The notes under the pieces were generated by a model that saw only the letters and a list, made by a program, of their open reading frames with translations, was not told the DNA's origin and searched no databases. From the NCBI GenBank assembly GCA_947175715.1, contig CAMWOD010000073.1:1-6247 (forward strand): DNA of 6,247 bases, in the 5' to 3' direction. The DNA is from an uncultured Porphyromonadaceae bacterium (GTDB lineage Bacteria; Bacteroidota; Bacteroidia; Bacteroidales; Muribaculaceae). Position numbers and translations under genes: made by a program. Within the stretch, counting starts at the first letter, position 1. The number at the start of each line of letters is the position of its first letter. Below are positions 1-6,227 of this stretch, one piece after another.

Positions 1-562
1 TGCCGACCCTGCAGCCAACGCCATCCAGACCACTACCACCACCGACGCCCGCTCGCCGACCCGCCAATCCAAGCCCACAACCCCAGCCACCAAGGTAGAC
101 CCCAAGAAAGCCGAGGAAGAGCGCCGTCGCCGAGCCGAGCAAGAAGAGCTTGAGCGAAAACGCCGAGCCGAAGAGAAAGCCAAGGCCGAAGCCAAGCAGA
201 ATGTCGATGGCCGCGATATGAGCAATAAATTCCAGGGTAATAAGCCCGGCAACAATACTACGCCAGGCACCGGCACCGGCTCAACCGGACAGCGCACCGG
301 AGTGGCCAACGGGCTCAACCTGCACGGACGCACACTACTGGCATCGGTCAACCCCACCGTACGCACCAAACCCGGCATCGTCAAAATACGCATCACCGTA
401 GCCCCCGACGGCCACGTAATCAGCGCAGAGGCCGCGGGTGGTAGTATCGACGACCCCAAGGTGAAGGCATCGTGCAAGGAAGCCGCCCTCAAACTCAAAT
501 ATAGTGCCGTAGCCGACGCCACCGGCAACCAGACAGGCATCATATCATGGAAGTTTGACTAA
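1..562 (+). CDS. TonB-family energy transducer, 3' part (5' end outside window)
   Basis: The reading frame is open from base 2 through the left edge and stops at TAA 560-562, giving 186 visible residues. The first in-frame ATG (218, residue 73 of the fragment) lies inside the protein and is not a start. In order there is a Thr/Pro-rich stretch (residues 9-30), a Glu/Arg/Lys/Ala-rich helix of TolA or coiled-coil type (about 35-66), a Gly/Thr/Asn linker (about 77-98), and a domain (about 103-186) with the TonB C-terminal pattern: G-I-V-K-I-R-I-T-V-x-P-D-G-x-V, then A-A-x-K-L-K, and a closing T-G-I-I-S-W-K-F strand. Family knowledge: such proteins sit in the inner membrane with ExbB/ExbD and pass proton-motive energy through the periplasm to TonB-dependent outer-membrane receptors. 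In Bacteroidota they usually follow exbB and exbD, so those genes are expected just left of the window (inference). The N-terminal membrane anchor is not visible. TonB versus TolA-like naming is uncertain; the C-terminal strand pattern favours TonB. Confidence 0.85.
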   Translation, partial: ADPAANAIQTTTTTDARSPTRQSKPTTPATKVDPKKAEEERRRRAEQEELERKRRAEEKAKAEAKQNVDGRDMSNKFQGNKPGNNTTPGTGTGSTGQRTGVANGLNLHGRTLLASVNPTVRTKPGIVKIRITVAPDGHVISAEAAGGSIDDPKVKASCKEAALKLKYSAVADATGNQTGIISWKFD

Positions 563-662
563 ACGTTACAAAACGATTGAGAAAAGCGGCATCAAAGACA
601 CATCAGAGACAAGCGTGCGACAAAATGTAATAACTACGCCACACCTGTTAAAATTAAGTTAC

Positions 663-709
663 TTATTAAGGTCAAATCAGCGACAAGCTTGCTGGTTTGA
701 CCTTAATAG
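663..709 (+). terminator. Long hairpin, probable terminator of the TonB operon
   Basis: A perfect 12-bp inverted repeat (665-676 with 696-707, ATTAAGGTCAAA against its complement) extends inward through a T-G wobble, CAGC/GCTG, a G-T wobble and one A-T pair to a 5-nt loop at 684-688, and outward by one A-T pair. This makes about 20 pairs in all. It starts about 100 nt after the TonB stop. No clean U-tract follows (TAGATTTACATTTG), so intrinsic termination is likely but not certain. The right arm runs into the promoter of the next gene, so the same DNA symmetry could also be an operator. Confidence 0.6.
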
Positions 710-720
710 ATTTACATTTG
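689..720 (+). promoter_or_regulatory. Bacteroidota-type promoter for the receiver-rnhB unit
   Basis: TACATTTG at 713-720 is an exact match to the Bacteroidota -7 consensus TAnnTTTG. A TTG at 689-691 lies 21 nt upstream, in the position expected for the -33 element. Transcription would start near 725-728. The -33 element lies inside the hairpin, so a protein bound to the palindrome would block this promoter. The hairpin itself would not be in this transcript. Confidence 0.65.
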
Positions 721-781
721 TGCTGTAACAATAATTCAAAGTATGATCTACGATTTTCTCTCTCCAAGACAACCTTATATA

Positions 782-1177
782 ATGCCTAACGCACCGACCA
801 TACTCGTTATCGACGCCGACCCAATAGCGCGTCAAATCATCAGTGACACCATCCGCCACGAAGGCTATAACGTGGAGGAGTGGGACTCTATGCTGAGCTA
901 CGAAGACCTCGATGAGTTGGAATGCTCGATGGTGATTGTTGACATCGAGCTTGAAAAATCGATTAGATCTACACTGGTGAGCGATATGCGCCATCACAGC
1001 GTCACGATGTACATGCCCATCATCGTATGCACCGGCTTGTCGAGCGACAGCGACGTAATAACCGTTCTCAACGAAGGTGCCGACGACTACATCACCAAGC
1101 CCTTCTCACCCGCCACACTGACAGCGCGCGTCAAGTCGATAATGCGCCGTCACTATAAGTACCATGCCATCGGCTGA
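782..1177 (+). CDS. Stand-alone response-regulator receiver domain protein
   Basis: This is a 131-aa single-domain CheY-like receiver. Numbered from ATG 782, the predicted phosphoacceptor is Asp54 at the end of the hydrophobic strand MVIVD. The switch Thr84 follows IIVC, the conserved Lys106 is in Y-I-T-K-P-F, and the first strand ends ILVIDADP. In that last motif the usual D-D-E reads D-A-D, so the second acidic position of the metal pocket may be Ala12. The protein ends right after helix 5 (ARVKSIMRRH), a sequence like the linker of OmpR-family regulators, but no DNA-binding domain follows. It therefore probably acts through protein contacts, or is the remnant of a longer regulator (inference). 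No histidine kinase is in the window. An in-frame ATG at 743 would add 13 residues with no receiver character. I prefer 782 because the first strand normally starts a few residues after the Met and an A/T-rich stretch precedes this ATG. The 3' end overlaps rnhB by 14 nt. Confidence 0.85.
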   Translation: MPNAPTILVIDADPIARQIISDTIRHEGYNVEEWDSMLSYEDLDELECSMVIVDIELEKSIRSTLVSDMRHHSVTMYMPIIVCTGLSSDSDVITVLNEGADDYITKPFSPATLTARVKSIMRRHYKYHAIG

Positions 1178-1763
1178 TACAGGCTTGTCACTACCCACAT
1201 GTTTCACTTCCGGCATATTAGAGGCCGGAGTCGACGAAGCAGGCCGCGGCTGCCTGGCAGGCAGCGTATACGCAGCGGCAGTAATACTTCCCGACGACTT
1301 TCACCACCCTTGGATCAACGACTCGAAGAAGCTCACAGAGCGTCGTCGAACCGAATTGCGCTCTATCATCGAGGCAGAAGCCGTGGCATGGGGCGTAGGG
1401 ATAGCCACCCACACCGAAATCGACGAAATCAACATACTCCGCGCCTCAATATTGGCCATGCACCGCGCCATCGACGCGCTGAAAGTAACACCCGGCGCAA
1501 TAATAGTCGATGGCAACCGCTTCACACCCTACCGCGACATCCAATGGCAGACATTTGTCAAAGGCGACGGGCGATTTGCCAACATAGCCGCCGCTTCAAT
1601 CCTGGCCAAAACCCACCGCGACCAGGCCATGACCGAACTTTCACAGCAATATCCTCAATATCACTGGGAAGTGAATAAAGGATACCCCACACGCGACCAC
1701 CGCGCGGCCATAGCCCAATACGGTCCATCTCCCCTCCACCGCACGACATTCAGGCTCGTGTGA
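1164..1763 (+). CDS. rnhB: Ribonuclease HII
   Basis: This 199-aa protein is full length for the family. RNase HII cuts the RNA strand of RNA-DNA hybrids and incises at single ribonucleotides built into DNA, starting ribonucleotide excision repair in the cytoplasm. The motif V-D-E-A-G-R-G-C-L-A-G (residues 23-33) carries catalytic Asp24 and Glu25 and the GRG backbone recognition loop. The other two catalytic acids are Asp116 (I-I-V-D-G-N) and Asp135 (K-G-D), followed by the conserved I-A-A-A-S-I-L-A-K helix (141-149). N-D-S-K-K-L (52-57) and the C-terminal K-G-Y-P-T-R-D-H tract are also family features. The ATG at 1164 is the only Met ahead of the catalytic motif and gives a normal N-terminal length. 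It lies 14 nt before the receiver stop, so the two genes are probably co-transcribed and translationally coupled. No terminator hairpin is visible after the stop. Confidence 0.97.
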   Translation: MPSADTGLSLPTCFTSGILEAGVDEAGRGCLAGSVYAAAVILPDDFHHPWINDSKKLTERRRTELRSIIEAEAVAWGVGIATHTEIDEINILRASILAMHRAIDALKVTPGAIIVDGNRFTPYRDIQWQTFVKGDGRFANIAAASILAKTHRDQAMTELSQQYPQYHWEVNKGYPTRDHRAAIAQYGPSPLHRTTFRLV

Positions 1764-1802
1764 GTTAAATATTTTTCATCCGCATGGATTGGCGATGATA
1801 AA

Positions 1803-1834
1803 TTGCAAATAAATGTAAATAATTTGTATCTTTG
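1803..1834 (+). promoter_or_regulatory. Bacteroidota-type promoter for the Na/Pi transporter gene
   Basis: TATCTTTG at 1827-1834 matches TAnnTTTG exactly. TTG at 1803-1805 lies 21 nt upstream as a -33 element, the same spacing as the promoter at 689-720. The start of transcription would be near 1840, leaving a leader of roughly 18 nt before ATG 1858. The region 1764-1826 is A/T-rich and holds no other feature I can support. Confidence 0.75.
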
Positions 1835-1857
1835 CCCCAAACATTCACCCATCGACG

Positions 1858-3693
1858 ATGAACTATAGTATACTCGATTTCCTGGGCCTCTTGGGCGCAG
1901 TGGGCCTCTTCCTCTACGGAATGAAGGTCATGAGTGAGGGATTGCAAAAAGCCGCCGGCGACCGACTGCGTAACATCCTGTCGGCAATGACACGCAACCG
2001 ATTTACAGGCACTCTCACAGGTTTTGGAATCACAGCATTAATACAGAGCTCATCGGCCTCAACGGTGATGGTGGTGAGCTTCGTCAACGCCGGCTTGATG
2101 ACCCTGGCACAGTCAATGGCTGTGATCATGGGTGCGAATGTAGGTACTACGTTCACCGCCTGGGTGATAGCACTATTCGGCTTTAAGGTCGACATCTCCA
2201 TATACGCCATACCTCTGATTGGCTTTGCGGTGCCTCTGCTTTTTATGAAGAAGAGCCGCAACAAGTCAATCGGCGAATTTCTCATAGGCTTCGCGTTCCT
2301 GTTCCTGGGCCTTTCGATGATTTCGAAGTATGTGCCCGACTTGCAGTCCAACCCCGAGATGTTCTCCTTCCTGCAGCAGTACAGCCACATGGGCTTCGGC
2401 TCTATACTCATATTCCTGCTGGTGGGCATATTGGTAACGATGGTGATTCAATCGTCGGCAGCCACATTTGCCATCACATTGATTATGTGTACCAAAGGCT
2501 GGATTACATTTGACCTGGCCTGCGCACTGGTGCTCGGCTCTAATATCGGTACCACCGTAACCCCGCTGTTGGCATCAATGAGCGGTAACGTAGCGGCCAA
2601 GCGTACTGCCATGGGGCACTTACTTTTCAACGTATTGGGCTTGGTGTGGTGTCTTGCGCTGTTTATCCCATTCTGCGAGCTCAACGTATGGATCACCGAG
2701 CACATAGGGCAGGGCAACCCCGAAGCACTCACCGCCTATGTAAACCACATCGAGGCCACTTCGCCCGACCTATACAACCATCTCTTTGACGGCACACTCC
2801 CCAATCTCCCCGGCGGACATGAAGTGCACGATACCGTCACACAGATGCAGACCTCGGTATCATTCGGTCTATCGATGTTCCACACGGTATTCAACCTCAT
2901 CAATCTCGCAATAATGATATGGTTTACAGGATTGTATGTAAAAATTGTAGAGTGGCTTATCCCCGCCAAGCACAAAGAAGACGAGGAGTTCACACTCAAA
3001 TACATATCATCGGGCCTGCTGTCGGCATCTGAGCTCAACATCGCCCAGGCCGAGAAAGAAATCAAGGTATATGCCGATCGCGTCAACCGTATGATAACGA
3101 TGGCCCAGGACCTGGTACACACCGAGGAGGATGGCGACGAGTTCAACAAGCTGCTTTCGCGCATCGAGAAATATGAGGATATTTCCGACCGCATGGAGAT
3201 CGAGATAGCCCACTACCTCAACCGCACAGCCGAGGGTCGCCTGTCGAATGAAGGTAAGCTTCATATCGCCGGATTGCTGCGCATAGTATCGGAAATCGAG
3301 TCGATAGCCGACAGCTGCTACGGCGTGGCCAAGATATTACTGCGCAAGCAGCAGAGCCACGTAGAGTTCAACTCGATGATCTACGACAACATCGACATGA
3401 TGTTCAAGTATGTCAAGGAGGCTATGAACAATATGCTCCTGCTCTTGGGCAACATCGAGGGAGTGCGCGAAGCCGACATCATCGCATCTTACAACAAAGA
3501 GCGCGAAATCAACAACTTGCGCAATCAGTTCCGCAACGCCAACGTCGAGAACATCAACGCCAAGCAGTACGAATACCAGTCGGGTATCTACTACATGGAC
3601 ATCATCGGCGACCTGGAGAAGACCGGCGACTACATCATCAACGTGGTCGATACTCTGAAGGAAGACTTCCGCAAGGCTAACAACAAGGCTTAA
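1858..3693 (+). CDS. Na/Pi-cotransporter family protein with C-terminal PhoU-like domain
   Basis: This 611-aa protein has an N-terminal membrane half and a cytoplasmic helical half. The membrane part (about 1-370) has the inverted-repeat signature of the Na/Pi cotransporter family (NptA/YjbB/SLC34-like). The two QSS repeats are Q63-S-S-S-A-S and Q198-S-S-A-A, and each is followed by a glycine motif, G-A-N-V-G-T-T (92-98) and G-S-N-I-G-T-T (227-233). Hydrophobic segments lie near 6-22, 55-80, 84-108, 115-131, 141-155, 181-210, 218-240, 253-272 and 342-368. A soluble loop of about 65 residues (273-338) precedes the last segment. Residues about 380-605 form a PhoU-like helical domain with S-E-I-E-S-I-A-D (478-485) and D-L-E-K-T-G-D (585-591). 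Family knowledge: these proteins move phosphate with sodium across the inner membrane. Homologues such as YjbB have been linked to phosphate export, so direction cannot be read from sequence. The ATG has no Shine-Dalgarno, as is usual in this phylum. The gene has its own promoter and ends convergently on the next gene. Confidence 0.93.
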   Translation: MNYSILDFLGLLGAVGLFLYGMKVMSEGLQKAAGDRLRNILSAMTRNRFTGTLTGFGITALIQSSSASTVMVVSFVNAGLMTLAQSMAVIMGANVGTTFTAWVIALFGFKVDISIYAIPLIGFAVPLLFMKKSRNKSIGEFLIGFAFLFLGLSMISKYVPDLQSNPEMFSFLQQYSHMGFGSILIFLLVGILVTMVIQSSAATFAITLIMCTKGWITFDLACALVLGSNIGTTVTPLLASMSGNVAAKRTAMGHLLFNVLGLVWCLALFIPFCELNVWITEHIGQGNPEALTAYVNHIEATSPDLYNHLFDGTLPNLPGGHEVHDTVTQMQTSVSFGLSMFHTVFNLINLAIMIWFTGLYVKIVEWLIPAKHKEDEEFTLKYISSGLLSASELNIAQAEKEIKVYADRVNRMITMAQDLVHTEEDGDEFNKLLSRIEKYEDISDRMEIEIAHYLNRTAEGRLSNEGKLHIAGLLRIVSEIESIADSCYGVAKILLRKQQSHVEFNSMIYDNIDMMFKYVKEAMNNMLLLLGNIEGVREADIIASYNKEREINNLRNQFRNANVENINAKQYEYQSGIYYMDIIGDLEKTGDYIINVVDTLKEDFRKANNKA

Positions 3694-4181
3694 AGATTAC
3701 GGTTTTTGGCATCTATCACCGCGACCGAGTCGATCGTCACAGTCACATCGTAAGGCGTGTGGAGCGAGCGCGGCTTGGCGCTGTAGCGATACACATAGCT
3801 CCCTTGCACATCCCATGCGCGCACCTCAATAAGGCGGGTTTCACCCACCGGTATCTCCCCCTTTGCCCATAACGAGCGCTGGTGCAGCTGTCTCCCCTTA
3901 AGGTCGCGGTAATCGATAGTGATATACAGCGAGTCGACGTCATGGTCGGTGAGATTGGTCACAAGCATCGTCTCGCGGCGCGACTTCAGCGGCTTGTCGT
4001 AGCCAGCTATATCGAAGTCGCCAGGCTGAGCCGCAACGTGCATCATCGCATTAGCCGAAGTCTGGTTCACCTCATACTCAGCCCGCGGCTTTAGAGAGCG
4101 TGCAGGGAGAGTAACGGGCCGCTTGCCCATCAGCGGCACGGCGAGTACGGCGACAGCCACGAGCAATAGTAATTTCCTCAT
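3690..4181 (-). CDS. Small exported protein of unknown function, possible FxLYD-like beta-sandwich
   Basis: This 163-aa protein is the last gene of the minus-strand operon. Residues 1-19 are a signal peptide: basic MRK, then a Leu/Val/Ala core. There is no lipobox Cys and no cysteine anywhere, so it is probably a soluble periplasmic protein. The mature part is short, and residues about 70-155 look like one beta-sandwich. They contain alternating strands around M-L-V-T-N-L-T, Y-I-T-I-D-Y-R-D-L-K-G-R (86-97), a turn I-P-V-G-E-T-R (110-116), then V-R-A-W-D and Y-V-Y-R-Y. That order resembles FxLYD or other immunoglobulin-like domains (inference from pattern only). The ATG overlaps the upstream stop as ATGA, indicating translational coupling. 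Its stop codon shares TTAA (3690-3693) with the stop of the convergent transporter gene. I do not recognise a characterised homologue, and no catalytic motif is visible. Confidence 0.8.
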   Translation of the reverse strand: MRKLLLLVAVAVLAVPLMGKRPVTLPARSLKPRAEYEVNQTSANAMMHVAAQPGDFDIAGYDKPLKSRRETMLVTNLTDHDVDSLYITIDYRDLKGRQLHQRSLWAKGEIPVGETRLIEVRAWDVQGSYVYRYSAKPRSLHTPYDVTVTIDSVAVIDAKNRNL

Positions 4182-4765
4182 AAGCAGATGGGTGCATTGG
4201 CCGATGACGGGTATATCCTGACCATGCCATCGAGATTTGCGGGACGCTGGTCAACTTTACGCACGCTATAGCGCAGAATGTAGGGCACAAGACGCCATGC
4301 GTTGATCTTTACACCCTTTTCGTAGGTGTTTAGTGCCAGTCGGTCGTCGGAAGTGATATTGATAGCGAAATGCTGGGGGCCTGAGAGCCTGGGCAAACCC
4401 TCACCGTCGACCGTAACTTCCTTGTAAATCACAGCATCATATAGGCTATTGGTGGAGCCTTGCTGGGCTGTACCTATCACTGTGCCGCGTGGAATAACTA
4501 AATCGGGCCCGCACACGTATACAATGCTGTAATCGCTTGTGACGTGGCGCTGTGAACTGCCGTTGGCTACGATGGCCACGGTAGCACCCCCGTCGGTCAT
4601 CTCCCACACTCCCTCAATAGGCGATAGTACGCGGTGGGCAAAGAGAGGATAAGCTGTAGATACGCTGGTGCATGAATCGATGGTGCGTCCTGGCTCGGCG
4701 CTATTTACCGATGCGACACTTAGCACACTAAGCATCAACGTTGCCAGGCGACCTCTCACATTCAT
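4178..4765 (-). CDS. Exported protein of unknown function (195 aa)
   Basis: This is the middle gene of the minus-strand operon. Residues 1-23 are a probable Sec signal peptide ending in N-S-A before E-P. No cysteine follows at the cleavage site, so it is not an evident lipoprotein. The mature chain of about 172 residues is rich in predicted beta strands. It opens with S-P-I-E-G-V-W-E-M (48-56), followed by a Gly-Gly turn and A-T-V-A-I-V, a G-x-W-then-hairpin opening that recalls lipocalin-like or other small periplasmic barrels (weak inference). Three cysteines (32, 85, 194) remain after export. The start codon overlaps the stop of the DUF3078 gene in TAATG, and its own stop overlaps the next start in ATGA. 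Production therefore depends on the same transcript, and the three products are probably made in a fixed ratio. I recognise no characterised family and see no catalytic motif. Confidence 0.8.
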   Translation of the reverse strand: MNVRGRLATLMLSVLSVASVNSAEPGRTIDSCTSVSTAYPLFAHRVLSPIEGVWEMTDGGATVAIVANGSSQRHVTSDYSIVYVCGPDLVIPRGTVIGTAQQGSTNSLYDAVIYKEVTVDGEGLPRLSGPQHFAINITSDDRLALNTYEKGVKINAWRLVPYILRYSVRKVDQRPANLDGMVRIYPSSANAPICL

Positions 4766-6114
4766 TATATCAAGCCAAACGTGTAAGCGAATCCGAAGCT
4801 AAGTATCTCCTTCATCTGCCACAAGTGCCACTGTGAGTCCTTGAGCGAGGGTGAATGTGAGTCGTAGCGTAGGTGTACCTGGAATTGAGTTGAGAAGTAG
4901 CTGTTGAATGCGAAGTTGAAGGTGTTCTCCCAATCACCCTGCAGGTACTCGTAGTTGCTGAACACAAAGAGGCGGGAGTTCCAGGTGATGTTGCGCGCCA
5001 GCTTCCAAGCCAGCTTGGCTTCGGCCGACGAACCGAATGAGTTGACCGCTTTATGCCCTTCTTTTATGCCGAATGTGGCCGGATTGATTCGACTGTTGAT
5101 CGACGTCTTCAAGTTGTAGGTGAGGGGAGAGATCGATGCGTCAAACTGCAATCGCTTGTCTGCCGAAACATGGCTGTAAGTCATACCAAGACCGATGTTG
5201 AGCTCGCCGGGCGACATGAACGCAGCCGTCAGGTCCTTGCTGTTTGACTTATAACTGTTGAAAAACTGTGTCTTCAACAGCAATGTGAGTGAGTAGTACC
5301 AGCTGCGGGCGGCCTTGATACCAACCTTGGTGTTGATCTGAAACAGCTCCTCCGATATGTTGTAGTTGCGCAGCGTATCTTCGGGGGCTGAATTGATACC
5401 GAGCTTATATTGCACCGTGTTCTCAAACATGAGTTTTGGATGGTAGGCCGGATTGAGCTTCACCTGATAGATGGCATTGAGCAGCATATTCAGGTTGTTG
5501 TTACCACCCTGATACCAGTTGGGCGAGATGTAGGCCTGGGAGAATTGCAGCGACCCCTTCATGCCGTGCATCCAGTGACGCTTGTCAATCTCCACCGGGG
5601 TGATGTCGGCCTCGATTTCGTCGACAGGTATGTACTCGTTGACGGTGATTTTCATCGTGGCGGGGTCGGTATGGGCGTAGTAGCGTTTCGGGGGCTCGGG
5701 CAGGTCGGCGAAGTTGTAGCGCACGCAGTCAAGATTGTTTATCATATACCGCTGCCCCAAGAGATACATCTCGCGAAATCGCTGCACATCACCGTCGATC
5801 AGCGGCATGTCGACATGCTCGGGCTTGTAGCTTGCCGAATCAAGGTATAATGGCTCGTATGGCGTATCGTACTGGAAATTTATCCACACCGCCGGCATGA
5901 AGAAGATCGAAGGTAGGAGAGCTTGGTCGACGGGGGTGACACTGCGCATATAGCGGCTTGTGCTGCGTCGCAATGCCTGATCGACAGTGGTCGACAATGC
6001 ACCTGTCGATTGGGTTTCCAACAATTGAGGCTCCTCGGCGATCAGAACCTCATCGGCCACGGCGGCAGCGCACCAACATAGCGCCATAACGGCTATTATC
6101 AGCTTTTTCATCAT
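4765..6114 (-). CDS. DUF3078-family outer-membrane beta-barrel protein
   Basis: This is the first gene of the minus-strand operon, 449 aa from the ATG at 6114. A signal peptide covers about residues 1-20 (MMKKLIIAVMALCWCAAAVA before D-E). Residues 21-185 are a soluble segment rich in Pro, Tyr and Asp. From about 187 to the end there are alternating amphipathic strands of a small outer-membrane barrel, opened by the hallmark N-W-Y-Q-G-G-N-N-N (199-207) typical of the DUF3078 family of Bacteroidota. Later strands are long and aromatic-rich, for example W-N-S-R-L-F-V-F-S-N-Y-E-Y-L (378-391). The chain ends F-A-Y-T-F-G-L-I, so the last residue is Ile instead of the Phe or Trp usual for Bam substrates. 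Function of the family is unknown to me. The frame is open back to a TTG at 6150, but the signal peptide only makes sense from ATG 6114 or ATG 6111. The gene overlaps the next start by 1 nt. Confidence 0.85.
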   Translation of the reverse strand: MMKKLIIAVMALCWCAAAVADEVLIAEEPQLLETQSTGALSTTVDQALRRSTSRYMRSVTPVDQALLPSIFFMPAVWINFQYDTPYEPLYLDSASYKPEHVDMPLIDGDVQRFREMYLLGQRYMINNLDCVRYNFADLPEPPKRYYAHTDPATMKITVNEYIPVDEIEADITPVEIDKRHWMHGMKGSLQFSQAYISPNWYQGGNNNLNMLLNAIYQVKLNPAYHPKLMFENTVQYKLGINSAPEDTLRNYNISEELFQINTKVGIKAARSWYYSLTLLLKTQFFNSYKSNSKDLTAAFMSPGELNIGLGMTYSHVSADKRLQFDASISPLTYNLKTSINSRINPATFGIKEGHKAVNSFGSSAEAKLAWKLARNITWNSRLFVFSNYEYLQGDWENTFNFAFNSYFSTQFQVHLRYDSHSPSLKDSQWHLWQMKEILSFGFAYTFGLI

Positions 6115-6147
6115 TGCAAAATCGGTATAGTATTTCCGCGAAAATAG

Positions 6148-6155
6148 CAAACGTA
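6148..6155 (-). promoter_or_regulatory. Candidate -7 box (proximal) for the envelope operon
   Basis: On the minus strand this reads TACGTTTG, an exact TAnnTTTG match 33 nt ahead of ATG 6114. No TTG is found 19-21 nt upstream, so the -33 element is weak or absent. Transcription from here would start near 6141, downstream of the alternative TTG start at 6150. Confidence 0.4.
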
Positions 6156-6166
6156 TGTTAAAATGC

Positions 6167-6174
6167 CAAATATA
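6167..6174 (-). promoter_or_regulatory. Candidate -7 box (distal) for the envelope operon
   Basis: On the minus strand this reads TATATTTG, a second exact TAnnTTTG match in an A/T-rich stretch, 52 nt ahead of ATG 6114. Transcription would begin near 6160. As with the proximal box, there is no good TTG at -33 spacing. One of the two is likely the operon promoter; the sequence does not decide which. Confidence 0.45.
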
Positions 6175-6227
6175 TTACTCACTTATTGGCTTCGCAGATT
6201 AAACAAGCAAGTGCGAAATTAGAGAAA

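Noticed and set aside
1..210. Low-complexity repeats in the TonB fragment as a possible DNA repeat array
   Set aside because: The repetition is at the amino-acid level (Glu/Arg/Ala/Lys) and fits a charged helix. There is no constant repeat unit or spacer as in CRISPR or a tandem repeat.
218..562. A separate 114-aa gene starting at ATG 218
   Set aside because: The frame is open without a stop to the left edge, and the upstream part is the helix and Pro/Thr region expected of a TonB-type protein. The ATG is therefore internal.
677..997. 106-codon minus-strand frame opposite the receiver gene
   Set aside because: It would run through the hairpin and is antisense to a well-supported receiver domain. 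It shows no domain pattern, so it is a shadow frame.
1199..1678. 159-codon plus-strand frame rich in Arg, inside rnhB
   Set aside because: It lies wholly within rnhB in another frame. Its Arg/His-rich composition is what a GC-rich shifted frame gives, and rnhB has all catalytic motifs.
1914..2429. 171-codon minus-strand frame opposite the transporter gene
   Set aside because: The transporter frame carries both QSS repeats and both GTT motifs, while the antisense frame has no recognisable pattern and no promoter.
5410..5850. 146-codon plus-strand frame opposite the DUF3078 gene
   Set aside because: It is antisense to a gene with signal peptide and family motif. Its Val/His/Gly-rich sequence is typical of a complementary-strand shadow.
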